Part shown: piece by piece, positions 14,995 through 23,896 of the stretch
How the letters are laid out: each line of letters begins with the position of its first letter
How positions within the stretch are numbered: the stretch's first letter is position 1
From: Filimonas lacunae
Lineage (GTDB): Bacteria; Bacteroidota; Bacteroidia; Chitinophagales; Chitinophagaceae
Reading direction: 5' to 3'
Length of the DNA stretch: 64,000 nt
NCBI RefSeq assembly: GCF_002355595.1
Contig: NZ_AP017422.1
Location: 4,154,001 to 4,218,000 of the forward strand
The notes under the pieces: generated by a model
Database searches by the model: none
Told to the model about the DNA's origin: nothing
Seen by the model: only the letters and a program-made list of their open reading frames with translations
Position numbers and translations under genes: made by a program

Positions 14995-15459
14995 TTACAA
15001 AGGATAAGCCGTATCGCTCTTTATCTCCGACAACACAAAGAAACTTTGCACTGTAGTAATATTGGGCAATCGCGCCAGCTTCTCCCGGTAAAAACTGGTA
15101 TAAGCTTCCATATCAGAAGTGGCAATACGCAAAATGAAATCGAACTGCCCCGTCATCTGAAAACATTCCATCACTTCCGGAAACATTGCTACTTCCCTTT
15201 CAAAGTTCTGCAGTGATTCGGCTGTATGATCGTTTAGCTGCACCTGGCTAAAGGAAATCAGGCTTTTATCAATCAGTTTGCGATCCAGTATCGCCACCAC
15301 CCTTTTAATATAGCCTTCCTCTTTTAACCTGCGAACACGCTCGTGTATAGTAGCTACGGCTTTATGCAGTTGCGCAGCTATTTCCTTATTGGTAAGCTCA
15401 GCATTCTTTTGCAGCAGTTTTAGTATTTCGATATCGGTTTCGTCTACACCTGTTTTCAT
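14995..15459 (-). CDS. Lrp/AsnC-family regulator
   Basis: 154 residues, canonical. An N-terminal winged HTH (about 5-60; [24 protein letters not shown]) is followed by a RAM ligand-binding domain (65-145; [19 protein letters not shown]). These regulators sense amino acids as octamers. It is divergent from a cysteine synthase gene with 172 bp between, which holds inverted TTTCGG elements; control of cysteine or another amino-acid pathway is therefore likely. The YcaQ gene lies downstream and may simply be read through. Confidence 0.93.
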   Translation of the reverse strand: MKTGVDETDIEILKLLQKNAELTNKEIAAQLHKAVATIHERVRRLKEEGYIKRVVAILDRKLIDKSLISFSQVQLNDHTAESLQNFEREVAMFPEVMECFQMTGQFDFILRIATSDMEAYTSFYREKLARLPNITTVQSFFVLSEIKSDTAYPL

Positions 15460-15522
15460 GATCGAACCTTTCGGGTGTAAAAATTACGGCTTTTTGTTAT
15501 ATAGAAAAGAAGAAACGTTTTT

Positions 15523-15585
15523 ATTTTCGGCCAGAGAGTGCCATTTCCGAATTATTTACGGACTTTTTGCCAGTCATCCGAAAAT
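15523..15585. promoter_or_regulatory. Candidate Lrp operator cluster between regulator and cysteine synthase
   Basis: ATTTTCGG (15523-15530) is mirrored by CCGAAAAT (15578-15585), and a smaller TCCG-9-CGGA pair lies inside (15546-15562). Nested symmetric sites in a divergent promoter suit a multimeric Lrp protein. Confidence 0.4.
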
Positions 15586-15631
15586 TAAACAATGTTTCCA
15601 AGCTTTGTTGCTACAAGCAAACAAAAAGACG

Positions 15632-16675
15632 ATGGAAACAACACTCGTACATCCCACCACTGCCGTTCCGCAAAAGCTGAGCAATTTATGGCACCTCGTA
15701 GGCAACACGCCTATGCTCGAAATTCACTACACCTACCAGGGGCGTGAAGGGAAGATTTACGTAAAGTGTGAACACTACAACCTCACCGGCAGCATCAAAG
15801 ACCGGATGGCTTTGCATATTCTTACAGAAGCTTATAAAAATGGTACTATACAACCCGGCGACACCATTGTAGAAGCCACCAGCGGCAACACAGGCATAGC
15901 CTTCGCCGCCATAGGCAAAGCATTGGGTCATAAAGTAATTATAATGATGCCCGACTGGTTAAGCAAAGAACGCTTTGACATTATCAGTAGCCTGGGCGCA
16001 GCAATACAAAAAGTAAGCAAGGCAGAAGGCGGCTTCCTCGGCAGCATACAAAAAGCAGAAGCACTTTGTGCCAGCAACAGTGGCTACTTCCTGCCCCGCC
16101 AGTTTGAAAACGAATGGAATACAGAAGCCCACTATCAAACCACCGGGCCGGAGATATGGCAGCAACTCGCCTCTATCGATCGCAGGCCCGATGCATTTGT
16201 TGCCGGCGTAGGCACCGGTGGCACTGTAATGGGCACCGGCCGTTATTTACAAGGCATGCACCCCGGCATTAACATACACCCGCTGGAACCGGCTGAAAGC
16301 CCTACGCTTACCACCGGTTATAAAGTAGGCAGCCACCGTATACAAGGTATATCTGATGAATTCATCCCAGAAATAGTAAAGCTGAACCAATTAGCCCCTG
16401 TGGTGCAGGCGCACGATGGCGATGCGATACTGATGGCGCAAAAGCTGTCTAAAGAGCTGGGCCTGGCCGTAGGCATTTCATCCGGCGCTAATGTTATCGG
16501 CGCTATTCAACTGCAACAACAAATGGGCACGGATGCTACCGTAGTAACCTTATTGCCCGACAGCAATAAAAAATATTTAAGTACCGACCTGATGAAACAA
16601 GAACCGGTAAAACCCGGCTACATCAGCACAGATACCACATTTACTGACTTTATGCCTATTAAACGCGTTCGTTAA
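15632..16675 (+). CDS. PLP-dependent cysteine synthase family protein
   Basis: 347 residues from the ATG at 15632; the much longer frame from 15389 runs back over the Lrp gene and is rejected. Fold-type II PLP enzyme: the lysine forming the Schiff base is Lys56 in LTGSIKDRM, the substrate loop is TSGNTG and the phosphate loop GTGGT. It makes cysteine from O-acetylserine and sulfide, or a related beta-replacement such as cystathionine formation; the exact substrate cannot be decided here. About 30 residues longer at the C-terminus than short CysK proteins, with no CBS domain. Probably regulated by the divergent Lrp protein. Confidence 0.9.
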   Translation: METTLVHPTTAVPQKLSNLWHLVGNTPMLEIHYTYQGREGKIYVKCEHYNLTGSIKDRMALHILTEAYKNGTIQPGDTIVEATSGNTGIAFAAIGKALGHKVIIMMPDWLSKERFDIISSLGAAIQKVSKAEGGFLGSIQKAEALCASNSGYFLPRQFENEWNTEAHYQTTGPEIWQQLASIDRRPDAFVAGVGTGGTVMGTGRYLQGMHPGINIHPLEPAESPTLTTGYKVGSHRIQGISDEFIPEIVKLNQLAPVVQAHDGDAILMAQKLSKELGLAVGISSGANVIGAIQLQQQMGTDATVVTLLPDSNKKYLSTDLMKQEPVKPGYISTDTTFTDFMPIKRVR

Positions 16676-16787
16676 CAATCCAATATGCTATCAACGAACG
16701 ATTGCTTTGCCATCCCTGCCAGTCATTCTGACTATCACTTATGCGAGTGAATCCATCACATTCACTTAAGACGGAACGAGTACAAAA

Positions 16788-16820
16788 AAAGGAGGCTGTC
16801 TTACATTGACAGCCTCCTTT
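16788..16820. terminator. Bidirectional terminator, cysteine synthase / nuclease
   Basis: A perfect 13-bp stem, AAAGGAGGCTGTC (16788-16800) with GACAGCCTCCTTT (16808-16820), 7-base loop, T-tracts on both strands. Confidence 0.9.
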
Positions 16821-16837
16821 ATCCTATCTGCATTTTT

Positions 16838-18337
16838 TTATATACCAAAATTTGAATCCGTCCACAAACTCAGGAATTTAGTTTTAGGTGTACCCGGCTT
16901 GATAACAGAAGCGATGGCTACCTTGGTTAAAAACTTTTTCGTTTCCTCTTTATTGGTAGGCATTGTTGAGGTTTGCAATTTAAACACTAATTGCTTGCAT
17001 ACTGTTTTATGGCCAATTTTGTCTACCAGCTCAGCAAACTGATCATCTTCTGCTTCCAGGACTGTAGGACTTTTTTTAATATCTAATGTCTTCAAATGCG
17101 TCATAGATACAGGCTTCGACAGATTAGGGGGAATCATTTTAAGAATGGTAGATTTAATACTTCCATTCTTGCTTTTATTTAAATAATAATAATCTTTAAG
17201 AGTAGCCGCCTTCTGCTTGCTCAGGTCGCGTGGCACAGACTGAATTCCATAAAAAGATTCTTCGTTATTACCCCCAAAGGTTAATGTGGAGTCCGTAAGG
17301 TCTATTATGGAATTTCCCAATGCTCCATGGGTTTCCTGCGAAGCGGGCATATATTCATCATCAGAATCCACACCAACCATCCCCTCTACATCACTGTTTG
17401 TTTGCTGCATATTATAGGCATATCCCCCTTTATGTGGCCTGGAGGTTATCTGGGACTTAGCCAGCGGATCTGTAGCTTTTGCCTTCCCCGACCAGGTAAC
17501 GGGCACAAAACTGGTGAAGGTAAGCTGATCTGTATCTTTCATTGGCGTATCGGTTTTGATACAATCATACTGATCATCATCTATAACACCTGATTTATGC
17601 AATTCTAACAAACTGCGCTGGTAAGTATCCGGACTGTAAGTTAAAGACACATCCACTTTCACTTCCTCTCCATAGGCACCGGAACTATATTTATTACCAG
17701 GATTGTAAAAACCTTCCTGAACAATTTCTTCAAACAAACGCCAGGAAAGCTGGTTAAACTGGTTATGCTGCGGGGCGAGGTTACCATGCACATCTGCTTT
17801 TTTGCCAAAAAACTGGTGGCCTATCAGGTGTCCCCCATCATAGGTTTGTATACGTTCTCTGCCAAAAACAGCCCGCTCCTGCGAACCTACATAACCATAC
17901 TGATCTATGTAAGGCTGATCCCTGCTATCATTTTTTTCTATTTTCTCAACAAAAGCCTGCTTTCCTTTAGGCCTTAACATGTTACCGGCGTTGGCTTTTG
18001 ATAGCTGACTGGATGCAAGAACAGGCGAATTATCATTGCCCATTTTATACCCATAGTTTAACCCCTTTTTGCCAAGCGTTGCACCAAAAGCATCATCCAA
18101 TACAAAACCGGCAGGCTTTTTCCAGTCGCCATTGTCAGGCCCCAATTCGTGCTTCATTTGCATCACTTGCTTATTGGAAGAAGGATACCTGGATACAGCA
18201 TCTGCCAGCAACTGGAAAGGATTACTACCCTTGCCTTTAGGCCTCGCTAATAATTGCAAAGGATTGTTACTCGCTAAAGAAGACGCTTTCACATTGTCTG
18301 CTGATGCAGCTATTTTTTGCGTAAGGTTGTTTTTCAT
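16838..18337 (-). CDS. DNA/RNA non-specific endonuclease, probable secreted or injected toxin
   Basis: 499 residues from the ATG at 18337. A nuclease core of the NUC family is at about residues 165-210: YDGGHLIGHQF supplies the DxGH-like active site (His near 170), and NLAPQHNQFNQLSW the metal-binding Asn and the conserved Asn/Trp helix. There is no Sec signal. The first 65 residues carry twice the phrase NP-QLLA and end SNKQVMQMK, a style I associate with leader regions of effectors loaded into contractile injection systems of Bacteroidota. The C-terminal 170 residues are unrecognised. The gene upstream (18410) could be an immunity or accessory protein, though it is damaged. Confidence 0.75.
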   Translation of the reverse strand: MKNNLTQKIAASADNVKASSLASNNPLQLLARPKGKGSNPFQLLADAVSRYPSSNKQVMQMKHELGPDNGDWKKPAGFVLDDAFGATLGKKGLNYGYKMGNDNSPVLASSQLSKANAGNMLRPKGKQAFVEKIEKNDSRDQPYIDQYGYVGSQERAVFGRERIQTYDGGHLIGHQFFGKKADVHGNLAPQHNQFNQLSWRLFEEIVQEGFYNPGNKYSSGAYGEEVKVDVSLTYSPDTYQRSLLELHKSGVIDDDQYDCIKTDTPMKDTDQLTFTSFVPVTWSGKAKATDPLAKSQITSRPHKGGYAYNMQQTNSDVEGMVGVDSDDEYMPASQETHGALGNSIIDLTDSTLTFGGNNEESFYGIQSVPRDLSKQKAATLKDYYYLNKSKNGSIKSTILKMIPPNLSKPVSMTHLKTLDIKKSPTVLEAEDDQFAELVDKIGHKTVCKQLVFKLQTSTMPTNKEETKKFLTKVAIASVIKPGTPKTKFLSLWTDSNFGI

Positions 18338-18409
18338 AAACAAACAGCGTTATACAGCAATTTAGCTAAAGTAAACGAAGCCTCCATAAATTACTTTAAA
18401 GCAATGCGA

Positions 18410-18982
18410 CTATAAGGCTACCCGCTTATCCTCATTGCCTTTGCCTTCATTCCCTTCCTTTAACTCCGACAAAGGCAGCTGCACGTAACGACCCATGCTA
18501 TCCAGTGATTGATTATATACCAGCACAATATCCGGTAGCCCGGCTCGTCTAATGCGAACGCCATCAAATGGCAGAGGCTGCTTTTCTTCCGAATCCTGGT
18601 ACACATCGGCATCCCACCTTTCTTCTGCATCAGGATACACCCTTCCTACCTGTATCACTTCGCGAAAACTCTCCTTATAAATCAAACGGTAATCTCCACC
18701 CTCATTGCATGCAAAAACCAATATCATCTGCCTGTATGCATCTCCTGCAAAATAGTGTTCGTTACTCATCACACAAACCACTTCCTCCATATCCTTACCA
18801 GTAAAACTACCCTGTAGCGCACATGGATATTCGTTCTGACGGCCTTTAACAAAATTAAATTCCCTCCCATCCTCACTATGTAAAAACTCCCTCACCCGAT
18901 ATTTTGCCACATAAGGCATGTCATATAAAAGACCGGAAAAATACTGGCCATACATCGTATCAAAAACGTTAGCCTCCATCAT
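18410..18982 (-). CDS. Hypothetical protein, probably the intact 3' part of a broken gene
   Basis: About 190 residues from the ATG at 18982 (or 18979). Unrecognised; beta-rich, with alternating segments such as MILVFACNEGGDYRLIYKESF that recall FG-GAP-like or immunity-type proteins. It lies 72 bp upstream of the nuclease gene on the same strand. The reading frame does not begin here: it stays open upstream to an amber codon at 19100-19102 and beyond it for another 75 codons, so this is probably the tail of a longer protein interrupted by one stop. Whether the fragment is still translated is unknown. Confidence 0.5.
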   Translation of the reverse strand: MMEANVFDTMYGQYFSGLLYDMPYVAKYRVREFLHSEDGREFNFVKGRQNEYPCALQGSFTGKDMEEVVCVMSNEHYFAGDAYRQMILVFACNEGGDYRLIYKESFREVIQVGRVYPDAEERWDADVYQDSEEKQPLPFDGVRIRRAGLPDIVLVYNQSLDSMGRYVQLPLSELKEGNEGKGNEDKRVAL

Positions 18983-19099
18983 TTCTCCCCTGTTTATATT
19001 CAAAAGTTGCGAAAAGTGCGGAAATGCTGCTTTCCCCTGTTCTGCCAGTTTCAGATAAGTAAAAAGATGAGCAAAACGTGGATCAGCTGTTTTACTACG

Positions 19100-19327
19100 C
19101 TACTCAATGCCTGCTTCGTTTATGTTTTCGGAAAAAAAGCTATAAACATGTTCCTCCGTACCAATGCCCCCTTCCGGAACGGCTACCACCATGGGATCGG
19201 TACAATACAATCGATCTCCAAACCACAAATGAATCAGTGTATCCGGCAATTGATCATACGCCTGCCTGAAATGCTCATCCAGTAACTCTCCTTTTGGAAA
19301 ACAACCATCGCCTGGTACATTGATACA
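19100..19327 (-). pseudogene. Upstream in-frame continuation of the 18410 gene, cut by an amber codon
   Basis: The same frame as the 18410 gene is open from 19327 to the TAG at 19100-19102, and again after it. The 75 codons read like protein (GELLDEHFRQAYDQLPDT, then FGDRLYCTDPMVV). A CAG to TAG change would explain it. No start codon is found near the 5' end, and the frame collides with the small membrane-protein frame at 19275, so the 5' part may also be lost. Confidence 0.4.
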
Positions 19328-19508
19328 CTATCCAGCCTAGAATAAGACCACCAGCAATTTCCCAGCTATACAGGACAGCAGGCTGCATACCGGAATGAGA
19401 AAAGTAGTTGTCGTATACACGGTAGCTTCCAAAAAAAACATGTCCGGCTATAATAAAACCGATAGCTGCAATTAAAAATAAGTGGTGGGGATGTGTTTTT
19501 AATTTCAA
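19275..19508 (-). CDS. Small two-helix membrane protein (possibly a fragment)
   Basis: 77 residues. Two hydrophobic helices, about 9-28 (LFLIAAIGFIIAGHVFFG) and 46-63 (YSWEIAGGLILGWIVYQC), with a basic C-terminal end. The opening (MKLKTHPHHLFLIAAIGFIIAGH) resembles the first helix of larger Bacteroidota integral membrane proteins related to heme-copper oxidase subunits, so this may be a truncated remnant. Its 3' end overlaps the broken frame of the next locus. Its status as a working gene is uncertain. Confidence 0.4.
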   Translation of the reverse strand: MKLKTHPHHLFLIAAIGFIIAGHVFFGSYRVYDNYFSHSGMQPAVLYSWEIAGGLILGWIVYQCTRRWLFSKRRVTG

Positions 19509-19619
19509 GGTTTATAGTGTTATAGAGGTGAAATGATTCGTTCAATAAGAGCACACTCACCAGCTGTTAGTGTAATAGGTAGCTCATTTTTTTACGGCCG
19601 GCAATATACAAAACCTCAA

Positions 19620-20134
19620 CTAATATTTATTCATATCTAACTCATCAAAATCTTTGATTTCCGATAAGTTGAGTAATTTATTTATATGAATAGTCTGCCA
19701 GGTTTCTTTAAACTTTTCCTCTCCAGACTCACAACCTTTATTGGTATTTTCTCTATCCCTTCTCTTCCTGGTAGAAAAGTTAATACTGGTTTCTCCATCG
19801 ATAACAGCCCCTCCATCGGTGGCATCATAACCAATTAGCTCAAACCCAGCATGTTGATATCTGAATGTGTATTCCCAATAGCCATACCTCCCATCACCCC
19901 TCTGCGATTACGGTCCAGCTTTCCACGATACTCATCATTCACGAACCGGCTTTTATCGGTTCCTTTAATAATAAGTACACAATCTTCTAAACTGTCTTTA
20001 TCCAGGTCACCGGTTACCTTTTCAAAAAACACATACCCTTTAGGCACAAAATCAGCAGGATTTTTCTTCTGTACCACTTGACCGCAAACGGTTGTGGCAA
20101 ACACAACCATGCATAATGTCCATATTTTTTTCAT
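19620..20134 (-). pseudogene. Broken exported-protein gene with internal deletion and frameshift
   Basis: The 5' part reads a signal peptide (MKKIWTLCMVVFATTVCGQ) and GDLDKDSLEDCVLIIKGTDKS. At about 19888-19900 the frame shifts: the original one ends early (DINMLGLS), while the next frame continues as YGYWEYTFRYQHAGFELIGY and ends with FDELDMNKY at the stop 19620-19622. In the family I recall, these two parts are separated by a middle segment of several dozen residues that is missing here. So a deletion joined the halves out of frame. Confidence 0.65.
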
Positions 20135-20361
20135 AGAACGCTACCTTAAACAACTTTCAAAAATAATAAGAGAAAAAAGAAATATACCTGTTACAAACCG
20201 GAAAAACGCCAGGTTAAAAAATGACCATAGCCTGTTTTTCTTACGTATGTCAGGAAAAGCGACAAAATAAATGACATTTATTAAAATTCCAATACATTTG
20301 CTCACCTCCCTGCGATTGCTTTATAACCAATAGTATTGACCTATACTAAAATGTCAGATTC

Positions 20362-21144
20362 ATGAAAAAAATCATTTCCGCCCTTTTATTCCCGGCACTA
20401 TTGTTTTCCTGTAAAAAAAGTAAAGACAACACACCAGCTGCGCCCACTGCTGATTTCTGGCTTTCCAATGTGGATATTTATGTAAACGAAGAGTTTGTAC
20501 TTCCCACTTATTTTAAGTTTAAAACACAAAACACCTCTAAAAATGCGGTGTCGTATGCCTGGGATTTTGGCAATACCCAAACCAGTAATCAAAAAGACAC
20601 CGTATCCTTTTATACTGCAGCCGGCAACTACACCATAGCATTAGCAGTCACCGGCAACAATGGCGAGGTAGCAAACATCAGCAAAAAGGTAAGAGTAGCA
20701 GACCGTCTGCTATCCGATGCCAGGTATAGAAGCGCCACCTGGGCAGATGCCACTCCTGTAAACGCATTTATACGCATTTACAAACCAGCTGCTAACAATA
20801 CAGTTCCTGCCCTGAATGGCGAAGCATATGCTTCGGATGTGTATTATCAAAGCCAGACGTTGTCTACCACTTATTTCACCAGAACGTTATTACAAATGGC
20901 CCTGCCTGAAAAAACAAAGCTGCAGCCAATCAGCACCTACATGAACGCCACAGCACCAGATTCGTTTGTGAATTATGGCTATTGTTTTTATGCAATAGAA
21001 GACGGGAAGGAAAAACTATTACTTTCTTCATGGGATGCAAACACTCAATTATCCTATAGCGAAAGCATGGAATCGGGACAATCCAGATGGACACTTACCA
21101 ATGACAAAGGGCAACTTATTTTATTTGCTACCAATAATCAATAG
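20362..21144 (+). CDS. PKD-domain lipoprotein
   Basis: 260 residues. Lipoprotein signal with lipobox LLFSC at residues 13-17. A PKD domain follows (about 28-110; YAWDFGNTQTSNQ is the signature strand-loop), then about 150 residues of unknown fold. The protein is membrane-anchored, probably outer membrane or surface. The next gene, also a lipoprotein, starts 32 bp later on the same strand, so the two are likely one transcript. No enzymatic motif. Confidence 0.8.
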   Translation: MKKIISALLFPALLFSCKKSKDNTPAAPTADFWLSNVDIYVNEEFVLPTYFKFKTQNTSKNAVSYAWDFGNTQTSNQKDTVSFYTAAGNYTIALAVTGNNGEVANISKKVRVADRLLSDARYRSATWADATPVNAFIRIYKPAANNTVPALNGEAYASDVYYQSQTLSTTYFTRTLLQMALPEKTKLQPISTYMNATAPDSFVNYGYCFYAIEDGKEKLLLSSWDANTQLSYSESMESGQSRWTLTNDKGQLILFATNNQ

Positions 21145-21176
21145 CGCCGAACTTATTCCTTAAAAAACCAAACTTC

Positions 21177-21863
21177 ATGCGTATAACCTATACCATTTGC
21201 TTTGCCTTTTCCCTTTTGCTGTTATCAGGATGCTCCACCAAAGGACAAACTCTTTCTCTACTGGATTTACTTCAACAAAAGCCACAAGACATTTTTACAT
21301 CGAAAAAGATTCCGTTTCAGCAGAATGAGATAAAAAATGCTGAAAATTACAGGGTCAAGCTGTATGGCGAAAAATTGCCCGACACTGTTTTAAGGCTTAT
21401 AGAGCCGGAGTATGGTATCAATTGGGAGAAAGAGGAAATACAGCCAGTGATCTCCTGCTTTTCGGTGCCGCTGCAAATGCCCTGTTTTATAGTAGATACA
21501 ACCGGCAAACCTTTAATTGTAATAGCAGACGTGGGAAATGATGGCCCTAAAGGCAAAGTAAAAGCCGGTGTTTTTAAAGATGAAGATGTGTTGGATTTGA
21601 AAAAAGCACTGACGGAACAATTTGGCAAAGAGAAGCTGGTAAAAAAAGACTCTTTTGAAGGAGCTGTGTATGTCTGGAAAAAAGGGGCACTCACCATCAG
21701 GCTAACCATAGAAAATGAAAATTTTGAGAATAAATCCGCCCACACGCGCAATGGCATTGCCCAGGATGGCCGCAATGGTGTACTCACCATTTATAACGGA
21801 GTAAGTCCTGCCTTTCATTCAGAAGAAAATAATTATTTCAACAACCCTGATATACGCAAATAA
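21177..21863 (+). CDS. Lipoprotein of unknown function
   Basis: 228 residues. Signal peptide with lipobox LLSGC (Cys near residue 19). The rest is charged and unrecognised; the middle (PCFIVDTTGKPLIVIADVGNDGPKG) looks like beta strands. It is cotranscribed with the PKD lipoprotein, and the pair ends at a strong terminator. No substrate or partner can be given. Confidence 0.7.
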   Translation: MRITYTICFAFSLLLLSGCSTKGQTLSLLDLLQQKPQDIFTSKKIPFQQNEIKNAENYRVKLYGEKLPDTVLRLIEPEYGINWEKEEIQPVISCFSVPLQMPCFIVDTTGKPLIVIADVGNDGPKGKVKAGVFKDEDVLDLKKALTEQFGKEKLVKKDSFEGAVYVWKKGALTIRLTIENENFENKSAHTRNGIAQDGRNGVLTIYNGVSPAFHSEENNYFNNPDIRK

Positions 21864-21960
21864 CAGCTATGAAATATGTGATGGAGTTGCCCGACCTCTC
21901 TGCCGGTGCTAAAGAATTCAGTCGCTCGGCGACCATGTTTCCATAATAGCAGATAAAATA

Positions 21961-21998
21961 AAAAAGCTGTCTCCTGAATATTCAGGAGACAGCTTTTT
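21961..21998. terminator. Bidirectional terminator, lipoprotein / BtuG-like gene
   Basis: A perfect 19-bp palindrome, AAAAAGCTGTCTCCTGAAT (21961-21979) with its complement to 21998, and T-tracts on both strands. Confidence 0.92.
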
Positions 21999-22019
21999 TT
22001 ATCCAAACCCGGGCAAAGC

Positions 22020-23369
22020 TTACTTGAAATTATAAGTAAAGAAAATACCCGCCGGAAAATTCGTATAGTTCTGATAGTTCAATCTTAATGGCGCTGCATT
22101 GTTGAAATTGAACACACTGATATTATTTATCAGGTAATCCCATCCATATGCTTTAATCGTGTTCAGATACACTTCACCGGTTAAAGGATGTACTGCGATA
22201 TTGTTGTATACAATATTGGCGTTCTCTACCATGGTTTTAGCATCACCCATAAACTCAGTAGAACCCATACTGAACACATGTCTGTATATTTTAGTTCCCG
22301 CACCGCTAAAGTACAATGTATCACCTTTGGCCGTAATACCCGGAGTAGCGCCAAATCCGGCACTCAGGCTACCAATAGCAATTTCATTGGCTTTGATCAA
22401 AGAATAATCCCTGTAATTGATCTTGGAAATTTTAGCAGGGGCAGTAGTGGTAGACACCCATATGTTACCATCGCTGGCTCTTACCACACCACTCACCGTA
22501 GCTTTCATATCTAAAGCGTAAGTAAGAGTGTCTTTATCCGCTTCTACTACATATACTTTGGTGCCGGCGGCAGCGAATATTTTATTGTTGGAAACAGCCA
22601 TAGTCATTTTGGCGGCCGACTTCGAACCCTTAATAAAAGTAAGCGTTTTAGCGGTGCTGTTGAAACGGTATAAACCATTGTTATCTCTTAATATCACATT
22701 CTCCGCATTGAGTACAGCTACGTGTGTAGGCCATTTCAGGGCAGTGAGTTCATCATTATAGGCCGCTTCTTTTTTCAATGTTTCTGCATTCGCCACTATC
22801 AACATACCATCATTGGAAAAAGAATTGCCTACCGCATTTGTTTTCCCGTTTTGCGAAATGATGTACATTTTATTATTAGAAATGAATAAATCCTGCGCTA
22901 CATTTCCCAGCTCTGTACCATTTACTTTAAAATAAACACTATCCGTTACTACACCATTGGGACTGATAAAAGTAAGTGAGCCATTCTCCGTGGTCATGTT
23001 ACCTTCGTTCAATATAAATGTGCCGTATTTGTATTTGCCGTGTACGGTAACACTGGCCTCCGCCGAGTTGCTTTTGTCATTTTTTAAAGCAGTTACTGCA
23101 ATAGTGTGCTCCCCTAAATCACTGGATACAAAACTGAAAAGAGAATCTTTCACCGTTACATCCTTACCATCTACCGTCCAGACAAAAGCACTGCCGCCGG
23201 TGGCTTTCACTTTAAACACTACCGTATCTTCCTGTGCCACATCATTCAGTGCAGTCACATTTTCAATAGCTACTTCCGGTGCAGGTAAAGAAACAAGCGT
23301 GTCTTTTTTAGAGCAGGATACTGTTACCAGGGCAACGACCGCCCCCAATGCTAAAAAGCTTTTTTTCAT
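22020..23369 (-). CDS. BtuG-like beta-propeller lipoprotein under a B12 riboswitch
   Basis: 449 residues from the ATG at 23369. Lipobox VTVSC (Cys19). An Ig/PKD-like domain (about 30-105; FVWTVDGKDVTVKD) is followed by a beta-propeller of YncE/DUF5074 type (110-449), with repeated blade strands such as NKMYIISQNGK, NKIFAAAGTKVYVVEAD and GDTLYFSGAG. In Bacteroides, BtuG is a surface lipoprotein with a YncE-like propeller that binds cobalamin very tightly and passes it to BtuB. The riboswitch 145 bp upstream strongly supports a cobalamin role here. No btuB is adjacent, and the added Ig domain is unlike the plain propeller I know. Confidence 0.75.
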   Translation of the reverse strand: MKKSFLALGAVVALVTVSCSKKDTLVSLPAPEVAIENVTALNDVAQEDTVVFKVKATGGSAFVWTVDGKDVTVKDSLFSFVSSDLGEHTIAVTALKNDKSNSAEASVTVHGKYKYGTFILNEGNMTTENGSLTFISPNGVVTDSVYFKVNGTELGNVAQDLFISNNKMYIISQNGKTNAVGNSFSNDGMLIVANAETLKKEAAYNDELTALKWPTHVAVLNAENVILRDNNGLYRFNSTAKTLTFIKGSKSAAKMTMAVSNNKIFAAAGTKVYVVEADKDTLTYALDMKATVSGVVRASDGNIWVSTTTAPAKISKINYRDYSLIKANEIAIGSLSAGFGATPGITAKGDTLYFSGAGTKIYRHVFSMGSTEFMGDAKTMVENANIVYNNIAVHPLTGEVYLNTIKAYGWDYLINNISVFNFNNAAPLRLNYQNYTNFPAGIFFTYNFK

Positions 23370-23513
23370 AAATGTCTGATTCAAATTGGATTTTTTCTCT
23401 TAACTGTTATTACAGCTCACCGGAAAGAATAGGAATACAAACAGACACTGAAAATATTTCAGCCCAGATTATAGTATTTCAAGCCTCATCCGCGAAAGCT
23501 TTAAAATGTATCT

Positions 23514-23696
23514 ACATTGGCAGGTCTCCTGGCTTGTTCTCACTTTCAACGGCCTTCCCATTTTTATTCACTAAAAACAGTGGCATGTAGATGCGAAAGT
23601 GTGTTTACAGAACTTACAGTAGCGGGACTGCTCAGGATTTACACCTGATTCCCTATTAATTCTAACACCGTGAAACTTGTGTTAAAAACCAATGTG
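23514..23696 (-). ncRNA. Cobalamin riboswitch
   Basis: On the minus strand the conserved B12 elements appear in order: GGGAATCAGGTG, AAATCCTGAGCAGTCCC, the CGCTACTGTAA B12 box, GGGAAGGCCG, and the 3' signature GCCAGGAGACCTGCC. The closing P1 helix is ACATTGG (23695-23689) with CCAATGT (23520-23514). It sits about 145 bases ahead of the BtuG-like gene and should shut that gene down when cobalamin is plentiful. No obvious terminator stem follows, so control of translation is more likely. Confidence 0.95.
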
Positions 23697-23800
23697 GCGC
23701 GAAAGTAATGTAATTATCGATAAGCACCGATATTTTCCTGCCGGGCGCAGGAAAGCGTAATGACCGAGCAGTCATGCGCCATTTAACAAGCATACTTCCT

Positions 23801-23838
23801 GATAAAAAGAGGACGTCCCATTATACAATGAGACGCCT
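23801..23838 (-). terminator. Terminator of the quinone oxidoreductase gene
   Basis: On the minus strand AGGCGTCTCATT pairs with AATGGGACGTCCT (arms 23827-23838 and 23810-23822), with small mismatches and a T-tract after it. Confidence 0.7.
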
Positions 23839-23896
23839 TTTACAACACTGCCTGTGTTTCAAACCCAAGGGGAAAGCTTTTATTCTGTTACCACAT

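Noticed and set aside
15389-15631. An 81-residue N-terminal extension of the cysteine synthase
   Set aside because: It overlaps the divergent Lrp gene and the operator region; the family begins at the ATG at 15632.
16746-16766. AGTGAAT/ATTCACT small hairpin after cysteine synthase
   Set aside because: The strong terminator 20 bp further explains transcript ending; 7-bp arms are common by chance.
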